Shown: positions 7,336 through 15,960, counted from the first letter of the stretch. The stretch: 39,789 nucleotides of DNA from an uncultured Anaerolineaceae bacterium (GCA_927443345.1 CAKMKJ010000039.1:66372-106160); one strand, 5' to 3'. Notes: generated by a model not told the origin, from the letters alone. Made by a program: numbers and translations.

Positions 7336-8025
7336 ATGAAAGTTTGCATCATTGGAGCATCTGGAAAACTCGGTTCTTACATGGTTCAACATGCACTTGA
7401 TCGTGGTTATGAAGTGGTCGGTGTTTGTCGCAAGCGAAGCGTAAGCAAATTGGATAAATTCAAAGACCGTATCACAATCATCCCTGGTGCTACAAATGAC
7501 CGCCAGGTGATTCAACAAGCGGTCGCTGGCTGCGATGGCGTCTTATCCGTGCTCGTTCCATGGGGAATTCAAAAATATTCATCTGGAACAGCTCAGGCTG
7601 TTCTCGATTATGCGCAGCCAGGAGCGCGCCTGGTCTTTTCATGCGGCTGGCATATCACTCGTGACGGACAAGATGTGTACACAAATTCTTTTAAGGCTTT
7701 GCTCAAGGCATCAAATGTAATTGGCAAGCTGCTGGGTGCAGTTGAAATTGAAGATCAGGAAGAAGCCTGCCGAAGGATTTTTAACAGTCAAACAAAGTGG
7801 ACGGTCGTCCGTGGCAGTGATCTTGAGGAAGGCGAAAGCCAGGGTCTTCCGGTGTGGAGCCGTCACATCGGTGACCCAATTCTCAAAAGCAACAAGACCC
7901 GTCGGGTGGATTTTGCTTTGTTCATGGTAGCCGCACTAGCAGACGACTCACTCATACACGAAGCCCCGGCCATTGTTGGTTGTACCACCCCATCTGCGCT
8001 CGCGCATCGCAAACAATCAAACTGA
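7336..8025 (+). CDS. NAD(P)-binding atypical SDR / NmrA-like protein
   Basis: 229 aa from the second of two adjacent ATG codons, which leaves six bases after AAGGAG. The N-terminal MKVCIIGASGKLGSYM is a GxxGxxG Rossmann motif of atypical short-chain reductases. The middle carries the NmrA-like pattern of a binding loop (GATNDRQVIQQAVAGCDGVL) and the later WTVVRGSDL strand typical of these flavin- or NADP-reductase-like proteins. No Tyr-x3-Lys pair is in the usual place, so it may be a sensor or an enzyme with another active site. It follows the XRE gene by 14 bases and probably belongs to that operon. Substrate unknown. Confidence 0.82.
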   Translation: MKVCIIGASGKLGSYMVQHALDRGYEVVGVCRKRSVSKLDKFKDRITIIPGATNDRQVIQQAVAGCDGVLSVLVPWGIQKYSSGTAQAVLDYAQPGARLVFSCGWHITRDGQDVYTNSFKALLKASNVIGKLLGAVEIEDQEEACRRIFNSQTKWTVVRGSDLEEGESQGLPVWSRHIGDPILKSNKTRRVDFALFMVAALADDSLIHEAPAIVGCTTPSALAHRKQSN

Positions 8026-8048
8026 CCTGAAAAAAACTCACCCCAAGC

Positions 8049-8111
8049 GAAATGGTCTTCCGCATCGCGGATACCTTCGGTGTCGCTATCTCAGATGTCT
8101 TCGTACATGAA
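8049..8111 (+). pseudogene. Relic of a second XRE regulator (C-terminal part)
   Basis: Reading from 8049 gives EMVFRIADTFGVAISDVF plus VHE. It matches the end of the intact XRE gene at 7244-7306 ([18 protein letters not shown] plus AHE) in 51 of 63 bases by my count. The N-terminal two thirds are missing; only a few matching residues (around SP/TPS) extend upstream. It lies directly before the quinone oxidoreductase gene, whose ribosome binding site follows the relic immediately. Confidence 0.75.
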
Positions 8112-8121
8112 AGGAAACGCA

Positions 8122-9063
8122 ATGAAAGCAGTTGTTTACGATAAAAGCAATTCCCCTGATGTTCTGGTGCTGCGCGAGGTTGATAAACCCGTCCCAACCA
8201 GTGATCAGGTCTTGATCAAGATCATGGCGGTCTCGGTCAACGCCGCGGACTACCGCTCCATGCGTATGGGTATGATCCCAAAAAACAAGATTTTTGGCGC
8301 GGATGTGGCCGGTATTGTTGAAGCAGTAGGCGCAGAGGTCAAAAAATTCAAGATCGGAGATGAGGTCTTTGGCGACCTCGCTGGTTTTGGCTTTGGCGGC
8401 TTTGCAGAATATGTCGCAGTAACCGAAAAAGCGCTTGCACAAAAACCGGCTGTTGTTACCTTTGAATCCGCCTCCTCAGTGCCCATGGCGGGGATCACAG
8501 CCCTACAGGGTCTGCGTAATCTCGGCAAAATCCAGTCAGGACAAAAGATTTTGATCGTCGGCGCTGGCGGCGGGGTGGGTAATTTTGCCGTGCAGCTTGC
8601 CAAATATTTCGGTGCCCAGGTGACCGCCCTCTGCGGACCTAAAAATGTAGACACCGTGAAATCGCTCGGCGCGGATAGAGTCATTGACTATACCAACAGC
8701 GACTTTAAAGCCGAAAATTATAAATATGATCTCATCCTGGCGGTCAATGGCAGCTATAAGCTGTCCGAATACCGGCGCGCCTCTAACCCAAAAGGGATTT
8801 TGGTCATGGCTGGCGGGGCCCTTTCGCAGATTTTTGGCGTAATGGCTTTCGGTTGGTTATACTCTCTCGGCAGCCAAAAAATGGTTACACTCACAGCTAA
8901 AGCAAGCACGGAAGATTTGGTCTTTTTGATCAAACTGGTTGAAAATGGCAAACTCAGCCCTGTGATTGACCGCACCTACCCCCTCGCTGAAACCGCTGAA
9001 GCCATGAAGTACGCCGCCCGCGGACACTCGCTCGGCAAAGTGGTTATCACGGTTAACAATTAG
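8122..9063 (+). CDS. NADPH:quinone reductase-like MDR protein
   Basis: 313 aa from the ATG at 8122 (MKAVVYDKSN), with AAGGAAA eight bases upstream; the frame opens earlier but that part is XRE relic. It has a GroES-like N-domain and a Rossmann domain with GAGGGVGNFAVQLAKYFG (about 147-164) that binds NADPH. The structural and catalytic zinc ligands of alcohol dehydrogenases are absent, placing it among zinc-independent quinone/enone reductases. The reaction is probably reduction of a quinone or an alpha,beta-unsaturated carbonyl. It is followed by a 15-bp hairpin. It may be read from the upstream XRE operon, since only about 96 bases separate it from the SDR-like gene. Confidence 0.9.
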   Translation: MKAVVYDKSNSPDVLVLREVDKPVPTSDQVLIKIMAVSVNAADYRSMRMGMIPKNKIFGADVAGIVEAVGAEVKKFKIGDEVFGDLAGFGFGGFAEYVAVTEKALAQKPAVVTFESASSVPMAGITALQGLRNLGKIQSGQKILIVGAGGGVGNFAVQLAKYFGAQVTALCGPKNVDTVKSLGADRVIDYTNSDFKAENYKYDLILAVNGSYKLSEYRRASNPKGILVMAGGALSQIFGVMAFGWLYSLGSQKMVTLTAKASTEDLVFLIKLVENGKLSPVIDRTYPLAETAEAMKYAARGHSLGKVVITVNN

Positions 9064-9066
9064 TCA

Positions 9067-9129
9067 TTAACCCATTTCTCTCATCCATGCTATAATAGCG
9101 GTATCGTTACCGGAAACGATACCGCTATT
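9067..9129 (+). promoter_or_regulatory. Promoter with 15-bp palindrome before the xylanase gene
   Basis: TTAACC (9067-9072), an 18-base spacer and a perfect TATAAT (9091-9096) form a plausible promoter. A palindrome follows: AATAGCGGTATCGTT (9094-9108), a 6-base loop, and its complement (9115-9129). It covers the expected transcription start, as a LacI-type operator would. The same palindrome can act as the terminator of the reductase gene ending at 9063; the downstream T-run is weak (ATTTCT). Both roles are possible. Confidence 0.55.
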
Positions 9130-9163
9130 TCTAAACATCCGAATTTCTTGTCTGGAGGCTTTC

Positions 9164-10399
9164 ATGAATCAACAATTAAAAGACAAAATGATCAACGCTT
9201 CCATTACCGTCACTGACCAGAATCACCAACCCTTGGTTAACCAATCCATCACGGTTACGCAAACCAATCACAAATTTCTGTTTGGCACGGCCGCTTTCGA
9301 TACCGTCCCCCTGGTGAACGGCGACTATACCGGTGCCGCTCTCGAAAAAGCCGAAGGGCTTGCCCAAAATTTACTTCAGCTTTGCAATGCCGCCACCCTG
9401 CCCTTTTATTGGGGACCGTTTGAACCCCAACACGGAGCGCCGCGCACTGAAGCCCTTAAACGTGCCGCCCGCTGGTGTCTGGATCATAACTTAATTACCA
9501 AGGGGCATCCCCTTTGCTGGCACACCATGACCGCGGATTTTCTGCTTCCAATGGATAACGCCGCTATCCTGCAAGCCCAAAAAGACCGTATCAAACGCGA
9601 AGTCAATGACTTCCGCGGATTGATCGACATGTGGGATGTGATCAATGAAGCCGTGATCATGCCCATTTTCGACAAGTACGACAACGGCATCACCCGCATC
9701 TGCAAACAAAACGGCCGCATTCAAACCATCAAGACCATGTTTGAAACCACCCGCGCCGAGAATCCCTCAGCCGTGCTCTTGATCAACGACTTTGAAACCT
9801 CCCCCGCTTATGACATCCTTATCGAGGGCTGTCTTGAAGCTGGCATCAAGTTCGACGTTATCGGCATTCAATCTCACATGCACCAGGGTTGGTGGGGACT
9901 CGAAAAGACTCACGAAATCCTCGAGCGTTTCAGCCGCTTCAATTTGCCCATCCATTTCACCGAAACCACCCTGGTGTCTGGCCATCTCATGCCCCCCGAA
10001 ATCGTGGACCTCAACGACTATCAGGTCACTGATTGGCCTTCCACCCCAGACGGAGAAGAACGCCAGGCGCACGAGACCATCTTGCATTACGAGACCCTTT
10101 TCGCCCATCCACTGGTTGAAGGCATCACCTGGTGGGATCTTCAGGACGGCAATTGGCTCAATGCCCCCGCTGGCCTAATCCGCAAAGACGGCACGACCAA
10201 ACCCGCCTATGACGAACTGCTCAAACGCATCAAGGGCGAATGGTGGCTGCCCGCCACTCAAATGTCCACAGATGCCAGCGGCAAACTTCACCTCTCAGCC
10301 TTTGCCGGTGATTACCAAATCAGTCTCAACGGTCAGCAGCAGACATTCGATTTTGATAAGAACAATACAAACCCGGTGGTCACATTGAAGCTGAATTAA
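9164..10399 (+). CDS. GH10 endo-1,4-beta-xylanase, cytosolic
   Basis: 411 aa. Cleaves xylan or xylo-oligosaccharides with retention. A short beta-rich N-terminal part (1-40) precedes a GH10 barrel with GHPLCWH (114-120), the acid/base Glu162 in MWDVINEA, INDFET at about 207-212, QSHMH, the nucleophile Glu267 in IHFTETTL, and a late WWDLQDG. Motifs are complete. A C-terminal beta segment of about 45 residues follows the barrel. There is no signal peptide, so it probably degrades imported oligosaccharides. GGAGG lies before the ATG. It is followed by a structured element and then a DUF1349 gene, but no transporter is next to it. Confidence 0.95.
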   Translation: MNQQLKDKMINASITVTDQNHQPLVNQSITVTQTNHKFLFGTAAFDTVPLVNGDYTGAALEKAEGLAQNLLQLCNAATLPFYWGPFEPQHGAPRTEALKRAARWCLDHNLITKGHPLCWHTMTADFLLPMDNAAILQAQKDRIKREVNDFRGLIDMWDVINEAVIMPIFDKYDNGITRICKQNGRIQTIKTMFETTRAENPSAVLLINDFETSPAYDILIEGCLEAGIKFDVIGIQSHMHQGWWGLEKTHEILERFSRFNLPIHFTETTLVSGHLMPPEIVDLNDYQVTDWPSTPDGEERQAHETILHYETLFAHPLVEGITWWDLQDGNWLNAPAGLIRKDGTTKPAYDELLKRIKGEWWLPATQMSTDASGKLHLSAFAGDYQISLNGQQQTFDFDKNNTNPVVTLKLN

Positions 10400-10406
10400 A
10401 CACAAG

Positions 10407-10579
10407 CTTCAATTTAATAAGTTTATTTCATCTCTCTCCTATTGATTGTAAGATGATAGACACCCTCATCTGTTCCGGAAGAGGGTGTCTATCATTAAAT
10501 ACCTGCCTTTGTACACCGGGAATCTTACAGATTCCCGGTGTCTAGGGGTAAATAAACTTAATAAATTTTTTACTTGAAG
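10407..10579. repeat. 173-bp nested palindromic element (MITE-like)
   Basis: Outer arms: CTTCAA plus TTTAATAAGTTTATTT (10407-10428) against AAATAAACTTAATAAATT (10550-10567) and TTGAAG (10574-10579), imperfect. Inside lie two perfect hairpins. The first has 15-bp arms starting ATGATAGACACC (10453-10467 with 10481-10495). The second has 12-bp arms, ACACCGGGAATC (10513-10524 with 10530-10541). Either inner hairpin could also end the xylanase transcript. No open frame is inside. Confidence 0.65.
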
Positions 10580-10656
10580 TCATTCGTATTGCCTCAGATA
10601 AAACAATTGACACAAGCACTATAATTAACCAGACCTCAATATCAGGAGCAATATTC

Positions 10657-11241
10657 ATGGATCTCTCAAAATTTCACTGGCTCTACCCCCCAAAACGCTT
10701 TGAGCTTGGCGCTGACAAGCTGACCCTCTTTACCGATCCCGACACGGATTACTGGCAGCGCACTTACTACGGCTTTCAGCATGACAACGCCCCCGCATTT
10801 CTCACTACGGTCAGTGAAACAGAATTCTCCTTTACTGTCACCGCCAAATGGACGCCTGTGAAGCTCTTCGACCAGTGCGGCGTCGTCCTTTATCAAGATG
10901 CCGACAACTGGTTAAAAGCCTCCGTGGAATACGAATCCCCGCAGGGCTCAAAACTGGGCAGCGTCGTTACCAACCTTGGATATTCTGATTGGGCTACCAC
11001 CGACATCAGCTCAGCCCAAAATGAAATGATCTACCGCCTCAGCCGCCGCGGACAGGATTTCTGCATCGAGAACGCCTTTGACGGCATCAGCTTCAAGCAG
11101 ATGCGTATCTTCCACATGCACCAGAGGTTGGAATCGGTCAATATCGGCGTCTATGCCTGCAGCCCGCTGGATTGTTCCATGCAAGCCGAATTCTCAGGCT
11201 TCACCTTCGGTCCCTGCCAATGGCCGCTGCATCAGGCATAA
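10657..11241 (+). CDS. DUF1349 (concanavalin-like lectin fold) protein
   Basis: 194 aa, all beta, no signal peptide. The start MDLSKFHWLYPPKRF, the DTDYWQRTYYGF segment, KWTPVKLFDQCGVVLYQD and WLKASVEYE are typical of DUF1349 / YesU-like proteins, which adopt a jelly-roll like that of carbohydrate-binding modules and are often encoded next to polysaccharide-degrading enzymes. Here it follows a GH10 xylanase, so binding or processing of plant-derived sugars is a reasonable but unproven guess. The ribosome binding site CAGGAGC precedes the ATG. It converges with the DUF4037 gene. Confidence 0.88.
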   Translation: MDLSKFHWLYPPKRFELGADKLTLFTDPDTDYWQRTYYGFQHDNAPAFLTTVSETEFSFTVTAKWTPVKLFDQCGVVLYQDADNWLKASVEYESPQGSKLGSVVTNLGYSDWATTDISSAQNEMIYRLSRRGQDFCIENAFDGISFKQMRIFHMHQRLESVNIGVYACSPLDCSMQAEFSGFTFGPCQWPLHQA

Positions 11242-11428
11242 AGTGAGTTTGGCTCAAACATGGTTGTCTGAATTAGCTGGCCATCATTTTTTCAGTACAT
11301 TGATAAAAAATCCGATAGGCTGAAAGAATTTTTGATGGTAATTCTCTGCGGGTTCTGCGTCTCGCGAATTGTGCGTCCTCATGACCCTCGTTTTTTAAGG
11401 CAAATGGAGTGAGTGAGGCTGCGAAAAA

Positions 11429-12496
11429 TCATCTCCTCAACACTCTCCCCAGCACATCCCCATTGGTAAAATCGGACGAATCCAGTTTGTTATCCAACCC
11501 CACCAGTGTAAGGTCAATGGCTTTCAACTGCTCATCTGTGATCGCCGCGCGCAAAGCACTCACAATCTCGCCCGCCCCAATCACCTTGTACGGACGGTTG
11601 TAATAGTTGGTGATCACCCTTTCCACCCTCGGCAACCCCGCGCATGCATTCTGCAGCGCCAGCACCGACATATAAAGCCCGGCCAGTTTGCTTTCGATGG
11701 CCGCCGGTTCATTCTCCGTCAAAACCTCAATCGCCAGCGCTTTGATTTCAGGCAGACCAAGATCATCAAACGCGCGTGAAAACCACTTGGAGTAAGGCAC
11801 ATAAGTTTCTTTCAGCACGAAACAAATCTTCAGCATCAGGCTGACCATGCGCGCGGCAAGCAGCTTCAAACTCACCAGATCGCCAAACTCAACCGCCCTG
11901 CCCGTAAACGCCTCTTCATTTGAAACACACTCCCAAAAGGCCGCCAGCTTGACCAGCTTCACATCTTGAGGATAATTCCTCAGCGCCGACCGTATCTCAT
12001 TCAAGCGCTCCAGACCATCGTGGAACACGCGTCCACTCGTTAGCTCCACCAGCCGCTGCTCGGGGATGCACATCCAATCCACGTGGGTGAGGTGAGACGC
12101 ATCCTTGTGAAGAAACTCGGTAAAAAATCCATCAATTTCGAACACATCGATCAGGTGATTGACCTCGCCTGACGGGTGCACCTGCATTTTCTGCGTGCCA
12201 TCAGGACCTTTCTCGCTGAAATGCGTCGAAAAGCCCATAAACTCGCCCGGCAGATGCGCGCGCAAATAAGCCTTAATCGATTCAATCCGCCCTGCGTCAG
12301 CCTTGCCCACAAAAATCTGCATCCGCGGACCCCAGTTGTGGTCCATGCTGGTGGCGTTGTCGTAGCCCAAAACATCCGACCCGTAACCGATCAGGCTGGC
12401 AGAATAGCGAAAACTTGCGTCATACCACTTCATCAGCGGCCCGACGATTTCGGTATAGTAGCGTTCGTTCAGTTCAAGTCCAGGGAGAAAGGGCAT
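11429..12496 (-). CDS. DUF4037 nucleotidyltransferase-like protein
   Basis: 355 aa. The N-terminal part has IGYGSDVLGYD (about 36-46) followed by DHNWGPRMQIFV, the DUF4037 version of a polymerase-beta-like nucleotidyltransferase core (G-S then acidic residues). A helical C-terminal domain of about 200 residues follows. Related proteins are thought to transfer a nucleotide or act as aminoglycoside-type modifying enzymes, but none to my knowledge is characterised. It follows the 101-aa gene by 11 bases yet has no obvious ribosome binding site. It is visibly GC-richer than the two genes upstream, which suggests that they arrived separately. Confidence 0.85.
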   Translation of the reverse strand: MPFLPGLELNERYYTEIVGPLMKWYDASFRYSASLIGYGSDVLGYDNATSMDHNWGPRMQIFVGKADAGRIESIKAYLRAHLPGEFMGFSTHFSEKGPDGTQKMQVHPSGEVNHLIDVFEIDGFFTEFLHKDASHLTHVDWMCIPEQRLVELTSGRVFHDGLERLNEIRSALRNYPQDVKLVKLAAFWECVSNEEAFTGRAVEFGDLVSLKLLAARMVSLMLKICFVLKETYVPYSKWFSRAFDDLGLPEIKALAIEVLTENEPAAIESKLAGLYMSVLALQNACAGLPRVERVITNYYNRPYKVIGAGEIVSALRAAITDEQLKAIDLTLVGLDNKLDSSDFTNGDVLGRVLRR

Positions 12497-12507
12497 AGAT
12501 AAGCACT

Positions 12508-12813
12508 TTATTTTTTTTGATCAAGTAGATCATATGGGTTGTTTAATCGCCATTGAGCAACCTCAATAGTATCAGGTTGGAAAAAATCAGGATTGTTAAC
12601 TATAAGAGATTCAAAAGTTCGATCAAGTTTGCCAACATCTCGAAGCGCTTTAAACCCTTGTTGTAAATCAGCATTATTCATCAAATGTGATAATGCGCCC
12701 TCCTCACCAAGTCGTTTAATGAGGTTCCAAGTATTTACAGCAGCATGCCCATTAACTCTTTCATACAGTCTGACAGTATTTCTAACTAATTCTCGAAAGG
12801 TTTCTACATCCAT
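12508..12813 (-). CDS. Unknown 101-aa helical protein next to the restriction enzyme
   Basis: Start ATG at 12813 (MDVETFRELV), with GGGAGG five bases upstream; an apparent longer frame would begin at TTG inside that ribosome binding site. Predicted all-helical, no Cys, with segments such as NTWNLIKRLGEEGALSHLM and a C-terminal WRLNNPYDLL. No family recognised. It starts 12 bases after the restriction-modification gene stops, so the two are almost certainly co-transcribed; its base composition is also AT-rich like that gene. A regulator or accessory subunit of the restriction system is a reasonable hypothesis, with no motif to support it. Confidence 0.8.
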   Translation of the reverse strand: MDVETFRELVRNTVRLYERVNGHAAVNTWNLIKRLGEEGALSHLMNNADLQQGFKALRDVGKLDRTFESLIVNNPDFFQPDTIEVAQWRLNNPYDLLDQKK

Positions 12814-12825
12814 TTTTCCTCCCAA

Positions 12826-15624
12826 TTAATCAATGATTAAAGATTTTGCTTTCCTTAATTTCTTTACCTTAACCTGATCCGGTATCAATGGAGAAGTATA
12901 TTTTTTATACAAACCAAAGAGAAGAACCAGTCTTTCGAGTTCACTTAATTTTTTCTTAACCCCATAACAAATATCAACCGCTTTATTTAAATTTTGGTGA
13001 GCCTCAACCAGTTCCTTTGGCATAGTATCAGGGTCATAGAGATCAGCCAAAGTGGAGGATTTAAACATGGCTCTGGCATCCAATACTTCTTGTGCAGCAA
13101 TTTCAACGCGTTTCCGTTGATCTTCGGTTGGGTTTTCAGGCCAAATAAAATTGTTATAGACTACATTATTTGAATACCTATAATCTCCCTTAATTCTTCC
13201 GCATATTTGTTTAACCCATACCATATGCATAATGGATTGCATGACTCCAAAATGATAAAGAGATGCATTTGGCAGAGTGGCACAAGAATTATTGGCGATA
13301 AATTCTTTAGTAAAGAAAACCATAGGTATATATTTTCTATATTCAGAAGTGTGAAGCGGTATTAAAACAAAATTACTATCAGGTTGTCGGATCTCACCAA
13401 AAAGACCGGGGGTTGAGGCAAGTTTTCGGGTGGCTTCCCTCTTGCTTATTTCTCTATATAGCCTGACTGCCTCAATTCGCTTCTTTACTTCTGGCAATGC
13501 TCTTAATTCTTCAGGGGCTGCATTTATAAGCCAAAGACAGTATCTATTTTCACCATGTAAAAATTCTCGTGCGCTGATTAATGGTCTGATAAATTTTTCC
13601 GCTTTGGGCTCTTTTGATAAGAAGTTGTTTTTCTCTTCTTCATCAAACAAGAGATTTCCATCATCATTGGGCATGCTGCCAAAACTCAATTCAGGCACTG
13701 AACAGATCGGTTTACTCCGGCTGTTGATGATTAAGTTATCTGCATCCACCAGATATGCATTGATTTGTTTGACCTTCAATTCCATAGAGTCGGCATCGGG
13801 TTTTATGTAGTCAAAAATTTTTTTATCAGTTTTTCCAAACTTGGCAAAACCAATGATCACACAAAAAACGGCTGCATTTCCGCGTGCTTCATTCGACCAA
13901 CGAAAGGTACGGTGTGCAAAATTAATAGTTATGTTTTCCGGTTGCAGAAATTGCCATAATACACCCACTTGCTCACCTTGAGTGATCGAGTTGGTGCTGA
14001 CAAATGCCACCTGGGTTTTGCTATCCCGTATAAACTTGGCTGCTTTGGCATACCAGCAGCACACATAATCCAAAACTCCCGTGTTCTCTGACTTCCCAAA
14101 AACCAAATCCATGTCATCTACTTGTTCAGCAGATCGAGCTTTCTTGCCAACAAATGGAGGGTTACCTAATATATATATTTCGGTTAAGTCAGATCTTGTT
14201 GGTTCTGGAACAATATCTTTCCAATCAAGTTGCACTGCATTTCCATGGATAATATGGGCGGCTTTTTTGAGCGGCAACCTGGCATAATGTTGACCGAATT
14301 CTTTTGATAATTCCATATTCATACGATGGTCAGTAAGCCAGATCGCTACTTCAGCAATTCTTGCGGGGAATTCTTCCAATTCAATTCCATACAAAGAATC
14401 CACATCAATTTTAGAAAGTGAGGAAACGTCAGTAACCAATTGCCTTGCGTCTTTTCCAGATAATAAATCAAGTTGTTTTAATATTTGAATTTCTAGTTTA
14501 CGAATTTCAGAATATGTAATTACAAGAAAATTTCCGCATCCACAGGCTGGGTCAAAAAACTTTAACCCGGCAATTTTTTCGTGCAATGACCTGAGTTTAT
14601 AAGTATCATGCTTACCGAGTTCAAATTCCTTTTGTAAATCATCAAGGAACAATCCGTGTACAACTTTAAGAATATTTTTCTCTGATGTGTAATGCGCACC
14701 AAGGTTTCGGCGTGTTTCTTTATCCATAACCGCTTGAAACATGGAACCAAAAATAGCTGGTGAAACTTTTCCCCAATTAAATCCGCAGCAGTCTAAAAGA
14801 ATTTGCCTCATTTGGGCAGAAAATGCCGGCATTGGTAGATTTTCTTCAAACAGATGTCCATTAATGTAAGGAAATTGCAACAATTCCTCATCAAAAGAGG
14901 TTTGTCGATCTTCAGTTGGTGTGTTTAGAATTTGGAAAATATTAGTTAAGATCGGCCCGGTATCACTTCCATTTGGGTTCATTCGATTTTCTAGAAAATA
15001 ATGAAAATGATCTTTGGGAGTAATGATCCCAGTATCATCAGCGAACAATAAGTAAATTAACCTAACAAGAAAAACTTCCAGATTGTGTCCTTTATAGCCA
15101 CTTGCCAACAATTTATCATGTAGCTCCCCCATTTTTTCTGCCACTTGTATATTTACTGGGTCTTCATCTTGATAGGTTTGTGTTTTATAACCTGAAATAA
15201 AACCAAAAAGGTTTACCTTGTCTGGTAAGTCACTTAACCCAAACTCTTCCTGGGTTCGATTTTCAAGGTCATACAATCTGAAACGTGAAAAATCAGATAC
15301 TAATATGTATTGCGGCAAATCTTGTTCTTGAATTCCTGGAAAATAATCAGTTGCTTGGTCAAAGGCCTTATTAAGATCTTTTCCTTCAGATTTGTGTTCG
15401 ACAATAAGTGTCCCCTTCCAAAACAAGTCAATCGAACCTCTTTTATCACCAAGTTTTTTTACTGGTTCTTCAAAAATTGCTACTCGCCGCCTACGCATGC
15501 CAAACACTTCAAAGAATTCATTCCAAAAACTTTGAGATTCAGCTTTTTCTCTAGATGTTCCAGCCCATTCTTTTGCAAAAACAAAAGCGCGTTCCTTGAT
15601 TTCAAGTTGAGTGAGCGATGGCAT
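12826..15624 (-). CDS. MmeI-like type IIL restriction-modification enzyme
   Basis: 932 aa, the expected length (MmeI is about 919). One chain carries nuclease, N6-adenine methyltransferase and target recognition. The nuclease shows D66-x9-E76-x-K78 in SIDLFWKGTLIVEHK, the MmeI-type PD-ExK pattern. The helical connector spans about 150-300. The methyltransferase has motif X GAHYTSE (309-315), motif I FFDPACGCGNFL (357-367) and motif IV NPPF (488-491). The region from about 620 to 860 should read the DNA target. All catalytic residues are present, so cutting and protection are both expected. These enzymes modify only one strand. The gene is AT-rich relative to its neighbours and lies beside repeat-rich DNA, consistent with transfer. 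Confidence 0.95.
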   Translation of the reverse strand: MPSLTQLEIKERAFVFAKEWAGTSREKAESQSFWNEFFEVFGMRRRRVAIFEEPVKKLGDKRGSIDLFWKGTLIVEHKSEGKDLNKAFDQATDYFPGIQEQDLPQYILVSDFSRFRLYDLENRTQEEFGLSDLPDKVNLFGFISGYKTQTYQDEDPVNIQVAEKMGELHDKLLASGYKGHNLEVFLVRLIYLLFADDTGIITPKDHFHYFLENRMNPNGSDTGPILTNIFQILNTPTEDRQTSFDEELLQFPYINGHLFEENLPMPAFSAQMRQILLDCCGFNWGKVSPAIFGSMFQAVMDKETRRNLGAHYTSEKNILKVVHGLFLDDLQKEFELGKHDTYKLRSLHEKIAGLKFFDPACGCGNFLVITYSEIRKLEIQILKQLDLLSGKDARQLVTDVSSLSKIDVDSLYGIELEEFPARIAEVAIWLTDHRMNMELSKEFGQHYARLPLKKAAHIIHGNAVQLDWKDIVPEPTRSDLTEIYILGNPPFVGKKARSAEQVDDMDLVFGKSENTGVLDYVCCWYAKAAKFIRDSKTQVAFVSTNSITQGEQVGVLWQFLQPENITINFAHRTFRWSNEARGNAAVFCVIIGFAKFGKTDKKIFDYIKPDADSMELKVKQINAYLVDADNLIINSRSKPICSVPELSFGSMPNDDGNLLFDEEEKNNFLSKEPKAEKFIRPLISAREFLHGENRYCLWLINAAPEELRALPEVKKRIEAVRLYREISKREATRKLASTPGLFGEIRQPDSNFVLIPLHTSEYRKYIPMVFFTKEFIANNSCATLPNASLYHFGVMQSIMHMVWVKQICGRIKGDYRYSNNVVYNNFIWPENPTEDQRKRVEIAAQEVLDARAMFKSSTLADLYDPDTMPKELVEAHQNLNKAVDICYGVKKKLSELERLVLLFGLYKKYTSPLIPDQVKVKKLRKAKSLIID

Positions 15625-15960
15625 TAGGCAATTCCCTCTTTAGTACAAATTTGTGAACCTAGAGTTTATCTAAAAAAACATGTTGTTAGTATTATACAAT
15701 TTCATCAAAATGACAGGTATAAAAACTGTTTTCAATTATCAATTTGCCAATTATTTATATTACCCTATTGACAAATGGATTATAATTAGAACATAAGTTC
15801 TTATTGGTGGTGTTCTTTAACAACTTAATCCCCATGCTCCCCAGACGAAGTGATTTGAGTCGTGCGGTTAATTTACCTTACCTGTTCCCACTTTTTCCAG
15901 AGCAAGCAAAGTGAAATAGGAGTCGTTTTAGTCGAATTGTTTTTTATTGTTTTTAATTTC

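Noticed and set aside
8080-8121. Upstream extension of the quinone reductase gene
   Set aside because: These codons are the XRE relic in another frame; the ATG at 8122 has its own ribosome binding site and gives the family N-terminus.
12826-15624. Interpretation as a type I or BREX methyltransferase
   Set aside because: The N-terminal D-x9-ExK nuclease, length and single-chain domain order fit MmeI-type enzymes; no specificity subunit or BREX genes are adjacent.
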